Positions 26,468 through 38,793 of a stretch of DNA of 64,000 bases are shown one piece after another. The translations under genes and the position numbers were made by a program. Numbering within the stretch: position 1 is the stretch's first letter; each line of letters starts with the position of its first letter. The stretch spans positions 1,302,001 to 1,366,000 of the forward strand of contig NZ_CP053452.2 of assembly GCF_013128195.2 (NCBI RefSeq). Reading direction: 5' to 3'. Origin of the DNA: Frigoriglobus tundricola. GTDB taxonomy: Bacteria > Planctomycetota > Planctomycetia > Gemmatales > Gemmataceae. The notes beneath the pieces were generated by a model. The model had not been told where the DNA came from. It was given only the letters and a program-made list of their open reading frames with translations, and searched no databases.

Positions 26468-27185
26468 ATGGCAGCCGGAGCCGAACCCGTCAGAATCGAA
26501 GATGTTGCAGGCGTTCGCAGCCGCGTGTCGTGGCAGGCGGTTCTGGCCGGAGCGATCACGGCGCTCACGGCCAACCTGGTGTTCACCATGTTCTTCGCCG
26601 CGCTCGGCGTCACCCTCACCGAGGCGGGCGTGCGGGCGAACGCGGTCGGCACGGGCGCGCTGATCGCAGTTCTACTGAGCGTCATCGCCTCGCTGTTCAT
26701 CGGCGGGTGGGTCACGGCCCAGCTCACCGCGGGCGAGACCGAGCGCGAGGCGATCCTGTACGGGATCATGGCGTGGGCGGCGGTGGTCACCCTGTCGGTG
26801 ATGCTGGTCGGGATGGGGGTGCGGGCCGGTTACTTCGCCCTGGTGGGCGGGGCGATGGTGGCGCAGACCAGCCCGGACGTGCAGAACTCCGGTAGCTGGG
26901 AGCAGGCGGCCCGCAACGCCGGCGTGTCGCAGGAGCGGATCGACGCGGCGAAGGCGTCGATCGACCCGAACAAGGCCCGTCAGACGGCCAACGACCCGGT
27001 CGCGCAGGAGCGGGCGCAGGAGGCCGCCGTGGCGGCGTCGTGGGCGGCGCTGGTCGGCGTGCTGCTGTCGCTGGCGGCCTCGATCGGCGGGCGCGCTGGC
27101 GGGCCGCGGCCCCTCGTTCCGGCTCTTCCCGACGCGCCGGGTGGAAACCGTGACCGCGGCGCGGCGGGAACTCATCATCCCTTGA
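26468..27185 (+). pseudogene. Membrane protein with apparent 3' frameshift
   Basis: From ATG 26468 (AATTACGGAGACCGAAG upstream) the frame encodes MAAGAEPVRIEDVAGVRSRV, then four hydrophobic segments: VLAGAITALTANLVFTMFFA, AVGTGALIAVLLSVIASLFI, IMAWAAVVTLSVMLVGMGVR and, after a soluble loop rich in Ala/Gln/Asp, AASWAALVGVLLSLAASIGG. At about 27087 the frame should shift by one base in GGCGGGCGCGCTGG; the other frame gives ALAGRGPSFRLFPTRRVETV and stops at 27185. Without the shift the frame runs on for 440 junk codons opposite the next gene. No family recognised. Followed by a strong hairpin. Confidence 0.65.
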
Positions 27186-27202
27186 GTGAGAACGGCGGTC
27201 CT

Positions 27203-27245
27203 CAACTCGCAACGGGCCGGGGTTTCCCCGGCCCGTTGCGAGTTG
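27203..27245. terminator. Strong hairpin, 20-bp stem
   Basis: Perfect 20-bp stem (27203-27222 and 27226-27245) with a TTT loop, 17 bases after the 27185 stop and facing the convergent gene at 27341. Likely a bidirectional terminator, although no U-tract follows. Confidence 0.7.
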
Positions 27246-27340
27246 TTACTCCGCCGGGACGAGTTCCGCTACGCCCGGTCGCAAGCCCTCGCCTCGCTCG
27301 CCCGCGCACCCATTCAGTGAACGGGTGCGGCGAACCAACG

Positions 27341-29047
27341 TCATTTCGGCTTCGCCCACTGAACGATATCGAGATCCGTCATGAGCGCAGCCAATTTATT
27401 GTTCTTGTCGTAACCCCAATACGACCGGTAGCGCCCGTCCCCGAGGCCGGAATGGAACGCGACCATTTGAGTGCTACCGATCCGCCCCTCATGCCAGCTC
27501 CGAGTGTATCGATACGTGTTGTCGATGCCCTTTTGCGCCCGGGCGCGGAACCGTTCGCCGGTGCCCGGGCTCGCCCGCAGTTCGGCCAAGAAGTCGGCGT
27601 CGGCGAACCCGCCGAACCCGCTGTCGACACCGTACCCCGACTGCCCCTCCTCCTCGCCCTTTTGGGGCGCGAACCGGGCCAGTTCCCAGCGCGCCACTGG
27701 TTCCGACGAGAACCCGATCCGAGCGAACGCCACCCGCTGGTCGCCGGTGCGGTACTTCCGCACCGCCAGACGAAGGGGGTACGTTCCGAGCGGAACTCTC
27801 ATCGCGAAGGTCGGTTCGTCACCAGTAACGGCATACCCGTCGAACCCCGAAAGCTGCCCGGAGGTGACCGGAAGGTCCGGGACGCGCTGGACGAACACGG
27901 ACCGGGACGTCTGGCCCAGCACATCTTCATACCCGGCGAGGTCCGGTTGCCGGTGCCCATCGAACCCGAAGGCGATCCGTGGCCGCTTCGGGTCGTTCTT
28001 GTACTCCGCGGCTTCGGCGAGCAGGCCGCCGGCCTGGTCGAACTCCGGGTACCTGGGCGAAACCCCGTCCCGGATCGTGCCGAACGAATCGACCAGCATC
28101 CCGTCCCCGCGCTCACTCATCGCCCACTGCCGCCCGAGAGGGGCCGTTTGATCGGGTTGCGTCGCCGGCACACGGACCACCCTCTCGTTCTCCGCCAGTT
28201 TGAAATCGAGCGCCAACTTCTTGTAGCGGGCCGCCTCGAAATCCGCGATCAGCACCACCTCGAGTCCTTGAGTTTTGGGACCCGCCGCCCATTTGAGGAT
28301 CGCTTTCGCCCACTTCTCGCACTCGTCGGTATTGGTGAGGAATGCCACATAAAGCGCGCCCGCGTTACCCTTCCGGGGCCGAAACGTCTTGCCGGTGACC
28401 GTCGTCCAGTTCACCTCCGGGAACGGCCGCTCGGGCTGGAGGTTCCGCACCAGGAACCGCAGCGCCCGGAGGTGGTCGGCCGCCGGCCGACCACGAAACG
28501 GCACACGTTGTGACGCCGGGTCGGCGAGCAATTCGTCGGCGAGGTCCGCCGTCTCGGCCGGTTTCCGGAAGCGGACCAAGTCGGCCAGCAGCGTCCCGCA
28601 GACGATGCGGAGCGTCGGTTTGCCCGCCGTCGCCGGGTATATTTTCTCGACGTTCCACGGCCCCAGAGGGCTGTCGGGGGCCTGGAGCCGGCCGATCAGT
28701 TTCGGGTTATCGATGCGGTTGAGGAGCCGTTCGAGCCATTCGTGCGAGAACCCGTCCACCTCGGACAACGCGAACCACACGGCGTCGAAGGACACGTCGT
28801 CCGCGGCCTTCTCCGCGACCAGCGCTTCAAGGGCCTGGGACGTCTTCTTTTCCAGATTCTTGAGTGCCTCTTCGGCCTTCTTGGCGACGCCCTCGTCCGC
28901 TGCGTCGGTCGGGAGCGCGTTCTTCGCCTCCCGGAAGCCGGCGACCAGTTGGTCGAGGCGCTTCTGCCGAGTCGGCTCCTCGCCGCGCGCGGGCGGAACG
29001 ACGGACGTCACGAGACCGAGAGCCACGAACACCCACCGTCGTGCCAT
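27341..29047 (-). CDS. Secreted protein with DUF4241-like C-terminus
   Basis: A 568-residue protein with signal peptide MARRWVFVALGLVTSVVPPARG. Residues ~25-110 are helical and charged (AEEALKNLEKKTSQALEALV). A central region contains LYVAFLTNTDECEKWAKAIL and LEVVLIADFEAARYKKLALD, reminiscent of a thioredoxin-like fold but without CxxC. The C-terminal ~200 residues include GFDGYAVTGDEPTFAMRVPL, YPLRLAVRKY, and the end motif SGLGDGRYRSYWGYDKNNKL, which fits the DUF4241 family. Function unknown. The start at 29047 is fixed by the signal peptide; the frame opens further upstream without support. Confidence 0.7.
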   Translation of the reverse strand: MARRWVFVALGLVTSVVPPARGEEPTRQKRLDQLVAGFREAKNALPTDAADEGVAKKAEEALKNLEKKTSQALEALVAEKAADDVSFDAVWFALSEVDGFSHEWLERLLNRIDNPKLIGRLQAPDSPLGPWNVEKIYPATAGKPTLRIVCGTLLADLVRFRKPAETADLADELLADPASQRVPFRGRPAADHLRALRFLVRNLQPERPFPEVNWTTVTGKTFRPRKGNAGALYVAFLTNTDECEKWAKAILKWAAGPKTQGLEVVLIADFEAARYKKLALDFKLAENERVVRVPATQPDQTAPLGRQWAMSERGDGMLVDSFGTIRDGVSPRYPEFDQAGGLLAEAAEYKNDPKRPRIAFGFDGHRQPDLAGYEDVLGQTSRSVFVQRVPDLPVTSGQLSGFDGYAVTGDEPTFAMRVPLGTYPLRLAVRKYRTGDQRVAFARIGFSSEPVARWELARFAPQKGEEEGQSGYGVDSGFGGFADADFLAELRASPGTGERFRARAQKGIDNTYRYTRSWHEGRIGSTQMVAFHSGLGDGRYRSYWGYDKNNKLAALMTDLDIVQWAKPK

Positions 29048-29633
29048 AGGTCTGACCTCGATAGTTCTACCGTGTCCATTGCTTGCCTTGGTGCAACCAT
29101 TATAGGGATAATTCCTTCTGGCGAGAAATCCTACCGGATGGAGGTGATCGTGGAACAACGATACGAAGCCCGTTTGGCGGAAGTACCGTTCCAGGCTGAG
29201 GTGCCCGCCGACTTGGTCGGCGGGCCGACGGATCACCCGGGTCGTTTGGCGAACCCTGTGCGCCGACGCGGAGCGAACCCGAGCAGCGCCGGCACGTGCT
29301 CGAGTGCCTCAGCGGCCTGGTGCCCAGTCGGAGCACGAGACGGGCGAGGGCATCGCGTACCTGCACGACCAACCGCGATACTGTACGATATCCGTTCGCG
29401 TAAACATTCGCCGTTGCGAATGTTTAATGGCAATATAGTTGTACAGTAGAAATGCAGTGCGTGCGGTCGGGCGAAGTGTGCTCGAAGCCTGTTCCCCGAC
29501 ACGGTGCCGCGCCACCACACGCCGGAGCACCGTTTTCTACGACATGATTGGCCCAGCTCGGGAGGCGATCTGACCCGGGCCGCGGGCGGCGCCTTGAAAC
29601 CACGGGACGCGGCCCGCCCGCTGCCGGTAACGG
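29048..29633. other. Gene-less stretch, 586 bp, possible decayed transposase fragment
   Basis: No gene I can defend. On the + strand around 29155-29320, pieces such as EQRYEARLAEVPFQAEVPAD and EPEQRRHVLECLSGLV in two frames vaguely recall the start of IS4/IS701-type transposases, but the similarity is weak. An AT-richer patch at 29385-29455 (about 50% GC) stands out from the surroundings and could be a promoter region or foreign scar. Confidence 0.25.
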
Positions 29634-33275
<3,642 letters not shown>

Positions 33276-33670
33276 TGCACATCTACGTGGGAGAGATGAA
33301 CCGAACCACGATCAAGACGGGCGAGGACCGTCTTTATTCTGCCGAACCATACTTCAAGTTTCGAGCCCCATTGGCCGCAAAATCGGCCCGATCGGGCCAA
33401 TCGGGCGCGAGCGGGGTGGGGTTGGTTCGGATTTTCCGAACCTGCCTGAATACGGAGACCGGGTAAACGAGACCGGTTGGTGCGGCTGTTCGTTCGGGCT
33501 CGTTTGTGCGCCCCGGCGTGCGCCCGCCGGTGCTTCGCAGCTCTAAAATGCCGACGATTTCAAACCGGATGGGACTCGTCGCCGAATGACGCACTGCAAA
33601 GGTGCATTGAGTTGTCACACACCGGCGGGCTCACGCCGCGCCGCTCGCAAAACCAATCGATCGCTGCCCC
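33276..33670. other. Gene-less stretch with GAGCCCGCCGGTG-family repeat
   Basis: No coding frame supported. A copy of CACCGGCGGGCTCACGCCGC lies at 33613-33650, matching the repeats at 20879-20998, just downstream of the kinase gene that ends at 33671. The upstream half probably holds the promoter of the gene starting at 33275. Confidence 0.5.
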
Positions 33671-35758
33671 TTATTTCGCGGTCCCGATCGTCGCGGGCTT
33701 CCAGTTGAACCCCAGCGGCACCTTCAGGTCCCGTTCGGCGAGCAGGCCCCAGGGGGTGCCCTTGTACTTCACCGCGATCTCCTGAAAGAGCGCGTGCGCC
33801 TCCTCGGCCACCTTCTTGATGTCCTTGCCGCTCTTGAGCGCCTCGGACGCGACCAGTGTGTACCCGTTCTCGCCCTTCTTCGCGTTGAGGGCGGGGAGCG
33901 TTTCGGTGTTGAGGTTGCCGAGCACCTTGTCGTACTCGTTCATGTAAACGAGCCGCGCCTTCACCGAGGCCCGGGCGTAGTCGTAGTTCGCCTGCCACCG
34001 CTTCTTCTCGCCAGCGCGCATCGGGGCCACCGCCTCCAGCAAAAACAACTGGCGCTCCAGTTGGGTGATGCCGATCGCCCAGAACTCCTGCTCCTTTTTC
34101 ACCGCCGCCTTGACGGCCGCGAGCGGCTCCTTGACCTCCACCCGGAGCCGGCTCGTCCCGCCGGTGGGTGACCACTGGGTGCGGATCTCGTTCAGCGCGT
34201 CCAGCACCGTGACGCGGAACCGGTACTTCCCCTTGTCCTTCAGGACCGTGTCGAGCGGAACATCGGCGGCGTACTCCTTCATCAGGTCGGGCGGGAAGGG
34301 GTGATCGGCCAGCACGACAGTGGCGCCGCCCGGCTTGAACGGGGGCAGGTCCATCTCGCGGGCCAGTGCCCGGATGTCGGCCACCGGCGCGCGGGGCGGT
34401 TCGACCTTCGGCGGGGTCGGCTTGGGCGCCGGCACGTGGGGCGGCGGCGCCAGCCTCTCGTCCGGCGGGGGCGGGGGGTCGGGCGTCTCGGTTTCGGACG
34501 GAGCGACCGACGGGTTCGACGCCGCGCGGTCCTCGGTCGGTTTGGTGAACGGGTCGCGGAGGGCGATCCCCGCCCCGACCGCTGTGGAAATCAGAACGAA
34601 CCCCGCGATGAGCACCGCCCGCCCGGTGCGCCGGCGCACCGGCTCGCCATAGGGCAGTTCTTCCGGCTCCGGTCGGACGGCTTTGCGTTTTCGGGGGCGC
34701 TGCGGTTCGTGGGCCGCCTTCGGCGGGACCGGGGACGGGCGCCCGCGCGGGGGCGTGGGAGCGGGCTTCTTGGCGGGTACGGGCGAAGTCGCGTGCGTGG
34801 ATTGCGGCGTGACCGTCTCCGCGACCGGGTCGCCGCTGGCGGCGTCGCTGCTCCCGCTCTCGCGGAGGTACTCCGACAGCGCGCGGGCGAACGCCTTCGC
34901 GGACGGGTAGCGGTCGGCGGGCGCCTTCGCCATCGCCCTCAGGCAGATCGCGTCGAGTTCCGGACTCACGTCGGCGCGCAGGGCCGAGGGCGGGCGCGGG
35001 GACGTTTCCCAGTGCTGAACGAGTACCTCGAAGACCGTGCCGCGGAACGGCACGTCCCCGGTGAGCAGGTGGTAGAGGATGACGCCCAGGCTGTACACGT
35101 CCGAGAGCGGGCCGACGCCGTCTTGCAGCCCCCGCGCCTGTTCCGGCGACATGTACGCCGGCGTGCCGAACACGGCCCCATCGACCGTCACCCGGGACTG
35201 GCCGTCCAGCCGCGCCAGCCCGAAGTCGGTGATGAGGACCTCGCGGCTGGCCCGGTCGATCAGAACGTTTTGCAGCTTCAGGTCGCGGTGGATCACGCCC
35301 TGTTCGTGCGCGGCGGCCATGCCCAGCGCAAGCTTCCGCGCGATCACGACCGCTTTCCGGATGGGCAGGGGGTCCGTGAGTTTCTCGATCAGCCCGGCCA
35401 GGGTGCCGCCGACGACGTAGTGCATCACGATGTACGGCAGGTCGCCGTCCGTGCCGACGTCGTGGACCGGGCACACGTTCGGGTGGTGGATCGTCGCGGT
35501 GGCGCGGGCCTCGCGCAAGAACCGGTCGCGGAACGCGGGCGTGAGGCCGTCGCGGTGCGGAACCTTGATCGCGACCTGGCGCCCCAACTGCGGGTCGAAG
35601 GCCAGGAACACCCGGCCGAACGCGCCCTCGCCGATTAGCTGGCGGATCTCGAACCGGCCCAGGCGCATCGGGACGTCGGGTATCGACCAGGCGCCGGTGC
35701 GCCCGCTCGGGGGCGGGCTGCGCCGCGTGCCGTCGTCGGGCGGGTTCGCGTCGGACAT
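33671..35758 (-). CDS. Transmembrane Ser/Thr protein kinase
   Basis: A 695-residue protein. The kinase domain (about 36-300) has GEGAFGRV, Lys65 in VAIKV, HRDLKLQN (157-164), DFG at 178-180, and FGTPAYMSPEQARGL. A Pro/Lys/Arg-rich linker leads to one membrane helix at ~381-400 (AVLIAGFVLISTAVGAGIAL). The outer part starts with a Pro-rich region, then a helical domain (about 480-695, VKARLVYMNEYDKVLGNLNT) of no known family, ending LGFNWKPATIGTAK. It lacks the N-terminal module of the other two kinases. ATG at 35758 (MSDANPPDDG); the frame upstream is not coding-like. Substrates unknown. Confidence 0.88.
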   Translation of the reverse strand: MSDANPPDDGTRRSPPPSGRTGAWSIPDVPMRLGRFEIRQLIGEGAFGRVFLAFDPQLGRQVAIKVPHRDGLTPAFRDRFLREARATATIHHPNVCPVHDVGTDGDLPYIVMHYVVGGTLAGLIEKLTDPLPIRKAVVIARKLALGMAAAHEQGVIHRDLKLQNVLIDRASREVLITDFGLARLDGQSRVTVDGAVFGTPAYMSPEQARGLQDGVGPLSDVYSLGVILYHLLTGDVPFRGTVFEVLVQHWETSPRPPSALRADVSPELDAICLRAMAKAPADRYPSAKAFARALSEYLRESGSSDAASGDPVAETVTPQSTHATSPVPAKKPAPTPPRGRPSPVPPKAAHEPQRPRKRKAVRPEPEELPYGEPVRRRTGRAVLIAGFVLISTAVGAGIALRDPFTKPTEDRAASNPSVAPSETETPDPPPPPDERLAPPPHVPAPKPTPPKVEPPRAPVADIRALAREMDLPPFKPGGATVVLADHPFPPDLMKEYAADVPLDTVLKDKGKYRFRVTVLDALNEIRTQWSPTGGTSRLRVEVKEPLAAVKAAVKKEQEFWAIGITQLERQLFLLEAVAPMRAGEKKRWQANYDYARASVKARLVYMNEYDKVLGNLNTETLPALNAKKGENGYTLVASEALKSGKDIKKVAEEAHALFQEIAVKYKGTPWGLLAERDLKVPLGFNWKPATIGTAK

Positions 35759-36055
35759 CGCGTGTGTACCCCGAGAGCGTAGCGGACGTGCTCGCGAACG
35801 GCCCGGCGCGCCCGCGCACCGTGGACGCGCGGCCCGCACAAAGATCGCGCTTCGAGTGTGAGTGATTATAGCACGCCGGCGGCCGGTCTCGAGCTTTCCA
35901 CACATCGGGTTCGGCGAGTCGGCAACAGCGGTTAACGAAAAAGCCGACAGGGACTGCTCCCCGCCGGCCGCTCGGTTCGGCTCCGTACCCGTCTCGCGGG
36001 CGGACGTGCTCCGGTCTCGTTGCCATCAGGCCGCACGTCCCGTCTGCCGTCGCGG
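35759..36055. other. Intergenic stretch, 297 bp
   Basis: Nothing recognisable. It contains the presumed promoter of the 35758 kinase (an AT-richer patch GTGAGTGATTATAGCACG at 35861) and the 3' flank of the small secreted protein gene at 36056. Confidence 0.35.
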
Positions 36056-36487
36056 TCACTTGTCCTTTTTGAGTGACGTCGTCTGCTTGCCTTCGACGTA
36101 CACGAGTTCCGTATCGGTCAGCTTCTTGATGACCCGCTTGTGGACCTCTTCCGGAGAGCCGGCGTTGGCGGGGAACGTGATGGTCAGTTTGTCGCCCTCG
36201 AGTGTGTACGTCCCTTCGATGTTCGGTCCCTTGCCGCTCGCCGGTCCCACGGCGTATTTGCCATCTTTCTTGAAAAAATGGGCCGGGATGTTGCCCGCGT
36301 TCTTCTGGAACTCCGCCGCGCCGGGGCCGCTCTTCGGCGCGGGGGTGATCCATTTGCCGATCAGCTTGTCCGCGCTGATCTCCGCCGGCTTGGTGTCCTT
36401 CTTGTCCTTCTTGTCCTTCTTGTCGTCCGCGCCCGCGCTCGCGAACGCCAGTGCCAGAATCACCACGCAACCAATGAGAATTCGCAT
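36056..36487 (-). CDS. Small secreted protein, possible Gemmata paralogous family
   Basis: A 143-residue protein with signal peptide MRILIGCVVILALAFASAGA, then a Lys/Asp tract (DDKKDKKDKKDTKPAE) and a compact beta-rich domain: LIGKWITPAPKSG, FFKKDGKYAV, IEGTYTLEGDKLTITF, ELVYVEGKQTTSL. The order LxGKW...GTYxxxGDKLTIT is that of lipocalin-like TIGR03066/TIGR03067-type families numerous in Gemmata; exact assignment is uncertain. ATG 36487 behind CGGAGCGCCC. Function unknown. Confidence 0.7.
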   Translation of the reverse strand: MRILIGCVVILALAFASAGADDKKDKKDKKDTKPAEISADKLIGKWITPAPKSGPGAAEFQKNAGNIPAHFFKKDGKYAVGPASGKGPNIEGTYTLEGDKLTITFPANAGSPEEVHKRVIKKLTDTELVYVEGKQTTSLKKDK

Positions 36488-36830
36488 GGGCGCTCCGTGT
36501 TGTGGCGGCCCGCGGACCGCCAGGTTGTGCGGCCCCGAGGGGCCGACGTTTCCGAACAAACCCATTTCAATAATTACTGGCACTGGAGCCCCTGTTGCGA
36601 GTACATTTTTAAGTTTCTTGGATACTTCACATCGGGTCGTGGGAAGCATGTCGCAACCACTTGTCCCCGTTATGAGGGCAAACATGGTCCGGGCTTCTTG
36701 GGATGCTCGCGTTCGCGCACCCGCGAATACGGCACGAGGTGTGCGTTACGGCCCGTTTTGCGCGGCGGAGGGGCACTGAGGCGCTGTCGTCCGGCAGAAT
36801 CTCCCCTCCTTCGCGGCACATCCCACGCTC

Positions 36831-38087
36831 ATGAGAACACGGATGGGCACCGCCACATTCGACTTCGCCCGGCTCCTGGCGCCCACAGGCACACAGACGT
36901 TTCTGAAAGACCACTGGGAGACGCAGCCGCTCGTCCTCCACCGCCGGGACCGTGGACACTACTCTGGTCTGTTTTCGGCGGCCGATGTCGATCACGTCAT
37001 TGCGTTTACGCGCCCGCAATTCCCCGGTCCCCAGGCCGCTAAGTCGTTTGTGCAGGGCTGCCTCCCCGATCGCCAACCGGCGCCGCCGGTCCATTATCCC
37101 GGCGTGGCCGATCTGCGGCACACATTCGGGGCCGGCAAAACGGTCGTCATCCGGTCGATGCAGAACCGCTGGCCGGCCGTGGCCGCGCTGTGCCGCAACC
37201 TGGAAGGCGTGTTCCAGTGCCCCGTTCACACGAACCTCTACCTCACGCCGCCGCGGTCGCAGGGCTTCGAACCGCACATCGACACGCACGAGGTTTTTGC
37301 GCTTCAGATCGACGGCGCCAAAACCTGGCGGCTCTACGACTTCGCCGCCGACCGACCGCTCGCGGACGCCCCCACCGGTTTGCGCCGCTCGGACCTGGGG
37401 CCGCCCCGCGAGGTGCGGCTCGAACCCGGTGACCTGCTCTACCTGCCCCGCGGCTACGCACACGAGGCGTTCACGACCACGAGCCCGTCACTTCACCTGA
37501 CCGTCGGCGTCAACGTGTACCGCTGGCTCGATCTGATGCACGAGGCACTGGTTGCGGCGGCCCGGCGGGATGTCGGGCTGCGGGCGTCCGTTCCGCCCGG
37601 TGCGCTGTTGAGCAGCACGTTGCCCAACGATGTGACCCGCACATTTCAAGAGTTGCTCCGCGCACTCGCCGACAACGCCCAGGCCGGGGAAGCCGTGCAG
37701 CAACTCGCGTCGCGCTTCTTCGACGGCCTCGACCCGCTGCCGGACGGGTATTTCGCGTTCTCGGAAGCGGATGAACACATAGGGTCAGAAACCGTCCTGA
37801 CGAAGCGCCCGGGAGGGATCTGTCGGGTTCTCGTGGCCGGCGACACGGCCCTGCTCGAGTTCCCCGGCGGCCGGCTCGGCGGCCCGATACGGATCGCGCC
37901 GGCGCTCCGGTTCTTCGCGGAAACCGACCGGTTCGTGGTACGGGATATGCCGGACATGAGCGCCGACGCCAAACTCGTCCTGGCACGGCGTGCCGTGCGT
38001 GAAGGCTTGTTCGTCGTGCATGCGAACCCCGCCGCGCCGCTGGACGATGCCGGCGCGGCGCGGCGGCCCGTCGAGAGCGGAGTGTAA
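36831..38087 (+). CDS. JmjC/cupin-type 2-oxoglutarate Fe(II) oxygenase
   Basis: A 418-residue protein of the cupin-4/JmjC group that includes ribosomal oxygenases. The Fe(II) site is visible: FEPHIDTHEVF gives His149 and Asp151, and LPRGYAHEAF gives His211. HWETQPLVLHR at the N-terminus and the dimerisation/winged-helix-like C-terminal part are also typical. Such enzymes hydroxylate protein side chains. The gene lies 50 bases before the RiPP precursor gene on the same strand, so it may modify that peptide. Known family members instead modify ribosomal proteins (for example Arg hydroxylation), which is the main alternative. ATG 36831; an internal ATG at 36843 is also possible. Confidence 0.8.
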   Translation: MRTRMGTATFDFARLLAPTGTQTFLKDHWETQPLVLHRRDRGHYSGLFSAADVDHVIAFTRPQFPGPQAAKSFVQGCLPDRQPAPPVHYPGVADLRHTFGAGKTVVIRSMQNRWPAVAALCRNLEGVFQCPVHTNLYLTPPRSQGFEPHIDTHEVFALQIDGAKTWRLYDFAADRPLADAPTGLRRSDLGPPREVRLEPGDLLYLPRGYAHEAFTTTSPSLHLTVGVNVYRWLDLMHEALVAAARRDVGLRASVPPGALLSSTLPNDVTRTFQELLRALADNAQAGEAVQQLASRFFDGLDPLPDGYFAFSEADEHIGSETVLTKRPGGICRVLVAGDTALLEFPGGRLGGPIRIAPALRFFAETDRFVVRDMPDMSADAKLVLARRAVREGLFVVHANPAAPLDDAGAARRPVESGV

Positions 38088-38137
38088 CCACTCCCGCTCT
38101 TTTTTTACCCGACCGTCCTACCTGGAGATCGAGTTCC

Positions 38138-38455
38138 ATGACGCAAACGCTCTCCCAAAACCGGGCCTGGAGCCAGATCGTCGCGACCGCGTGGGCGGAC
38201 GAGGAGTTCAAGGCCCGCCTCCTGGCGGACCCGCGCGCCGTCCTCGCCGAGCACGGAATCGACGTGCCCGAAGGGATCGAACTCGCCGTCGTTGAAGACA
38301 CCGAGACGGTTCACCACATCGTCCTGCCGCCCAGCCCGGCGGGCGACCTCGCCGACGAGGAACTCGTGGGGTCGGCCGGCGCCGACTCGTACTCGGGCTT
38401 CAGCGGCTACTGCGGGCGCTGCGGCTGTGCGTGCCGCTGTGGCCGCTGCGAATGA
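38138..38455 (+). CDS. NHLP-leader RiPP precursor peptide
   Basis: A 105-residue peptide. Residues ~8-80 look like the nitrile-hydratase-alpha-derived leader (NHLP, TIGR03793 type): AWSQIVATAWADEEFKARLL, LAEHGIDVPEGIELAVVEDT, TVHHIVLPPSP and LADEELVGSAG. The last part is the likely core after a Gly/Ala cleavage site near 81-82, ending YCGRCGCACRCGRCE: six Cys (92, 95, 97, 99, 101, 104), three Ser (84, 86, 89), two Tyr and three Arg. Genes for a YcaO cyclodehydratase and SagB dehydrogenase follow, so Cys/Ser residues should become thiazol(in)es/oxazol(in)es. ATG at 38138 with CTGGAGATCGAG upstream. Product and activity unknown. Confidence 0.9.
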   Translation: MTQTLSQNRAWSQIVATAWADEEFKARLLADPRAVLAEHGIDVPEGIELAVVEDTETVHHIVLPPSPAGDLADEELVGSAGADSYSGFSGYCGRCGCACRCGRCE

Positions 38456-38477
38456 GTGACGCCGGGTCGCCGGGATC

Positions 38478-38700
38478 GCGTTCCCTGGGACCGCGGGCGT
38501 CTCGCCCGCTTCTTCGCGACGAGTGCGAGGTGAGCGTCGGGTATGTAAACGACCCCGGCGAGCGGGGGGCGTGAGCCCCCCGAGTCGACCTCGGAATGCC
38601 CGTTGGTGTTGCGTTCCTCGGGGGGCTCACGCCCCCCGCTCGCGGGGTCGCTTAGGCGCCCGACGCTCACCAGGAAGACGCCCGCGGTCCCAGGGAACGC
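38478..38700. repeat. Large compound palindrome between precursor and cyclodehydratase genes
   Basis: Outer arms 38478-38501 and 38677-38700 are a perfect 24-bp inverted repeat. Inside lies a second pair, GGCGAGCGGGGGGCGTGAGC from about 38558 and its complement near 38626-38645, and a third, GGTGAGCGTCGGG near 38529 and its complement near 38659-38672. The transcript could fold into a very stable structure and might attenuate reading from the precursor into the enzyme gene. The 38456-38793 gap has no gene. Confidence 0.8.
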
Positions 38701-38793
38701 CTTCCACTCAATTGCATATGGCACCGTGACACCCGGCCGGCGTTCCGTTGCACTCACCGGCCGGGTTCTCGTATACGGAAACAGGACCGCCCG

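Noticed and set aside
29123..29449. Possible IS4/IS701 transposase fragment
   Set aside because: Similarity is limited to short strings in different frames with no catalytic residues, terminal repeats or target duplication; kept only as a note on the gene-less stretch.
34301..35638. Plus-strand open frame of 445 codons opposite the second kinase
   Set aside because: Antisense shadow; no ribosome site or motif, while the minus strand carries HRDLKLQN and DFG.
38090..38107. T-run before the RiPP precursor as a terminator of the cupin gene
   Set aside because: Seven Ts are present but no stable stem precedes them, so termination there is not supported and co-transcription with the precursor stays possible.
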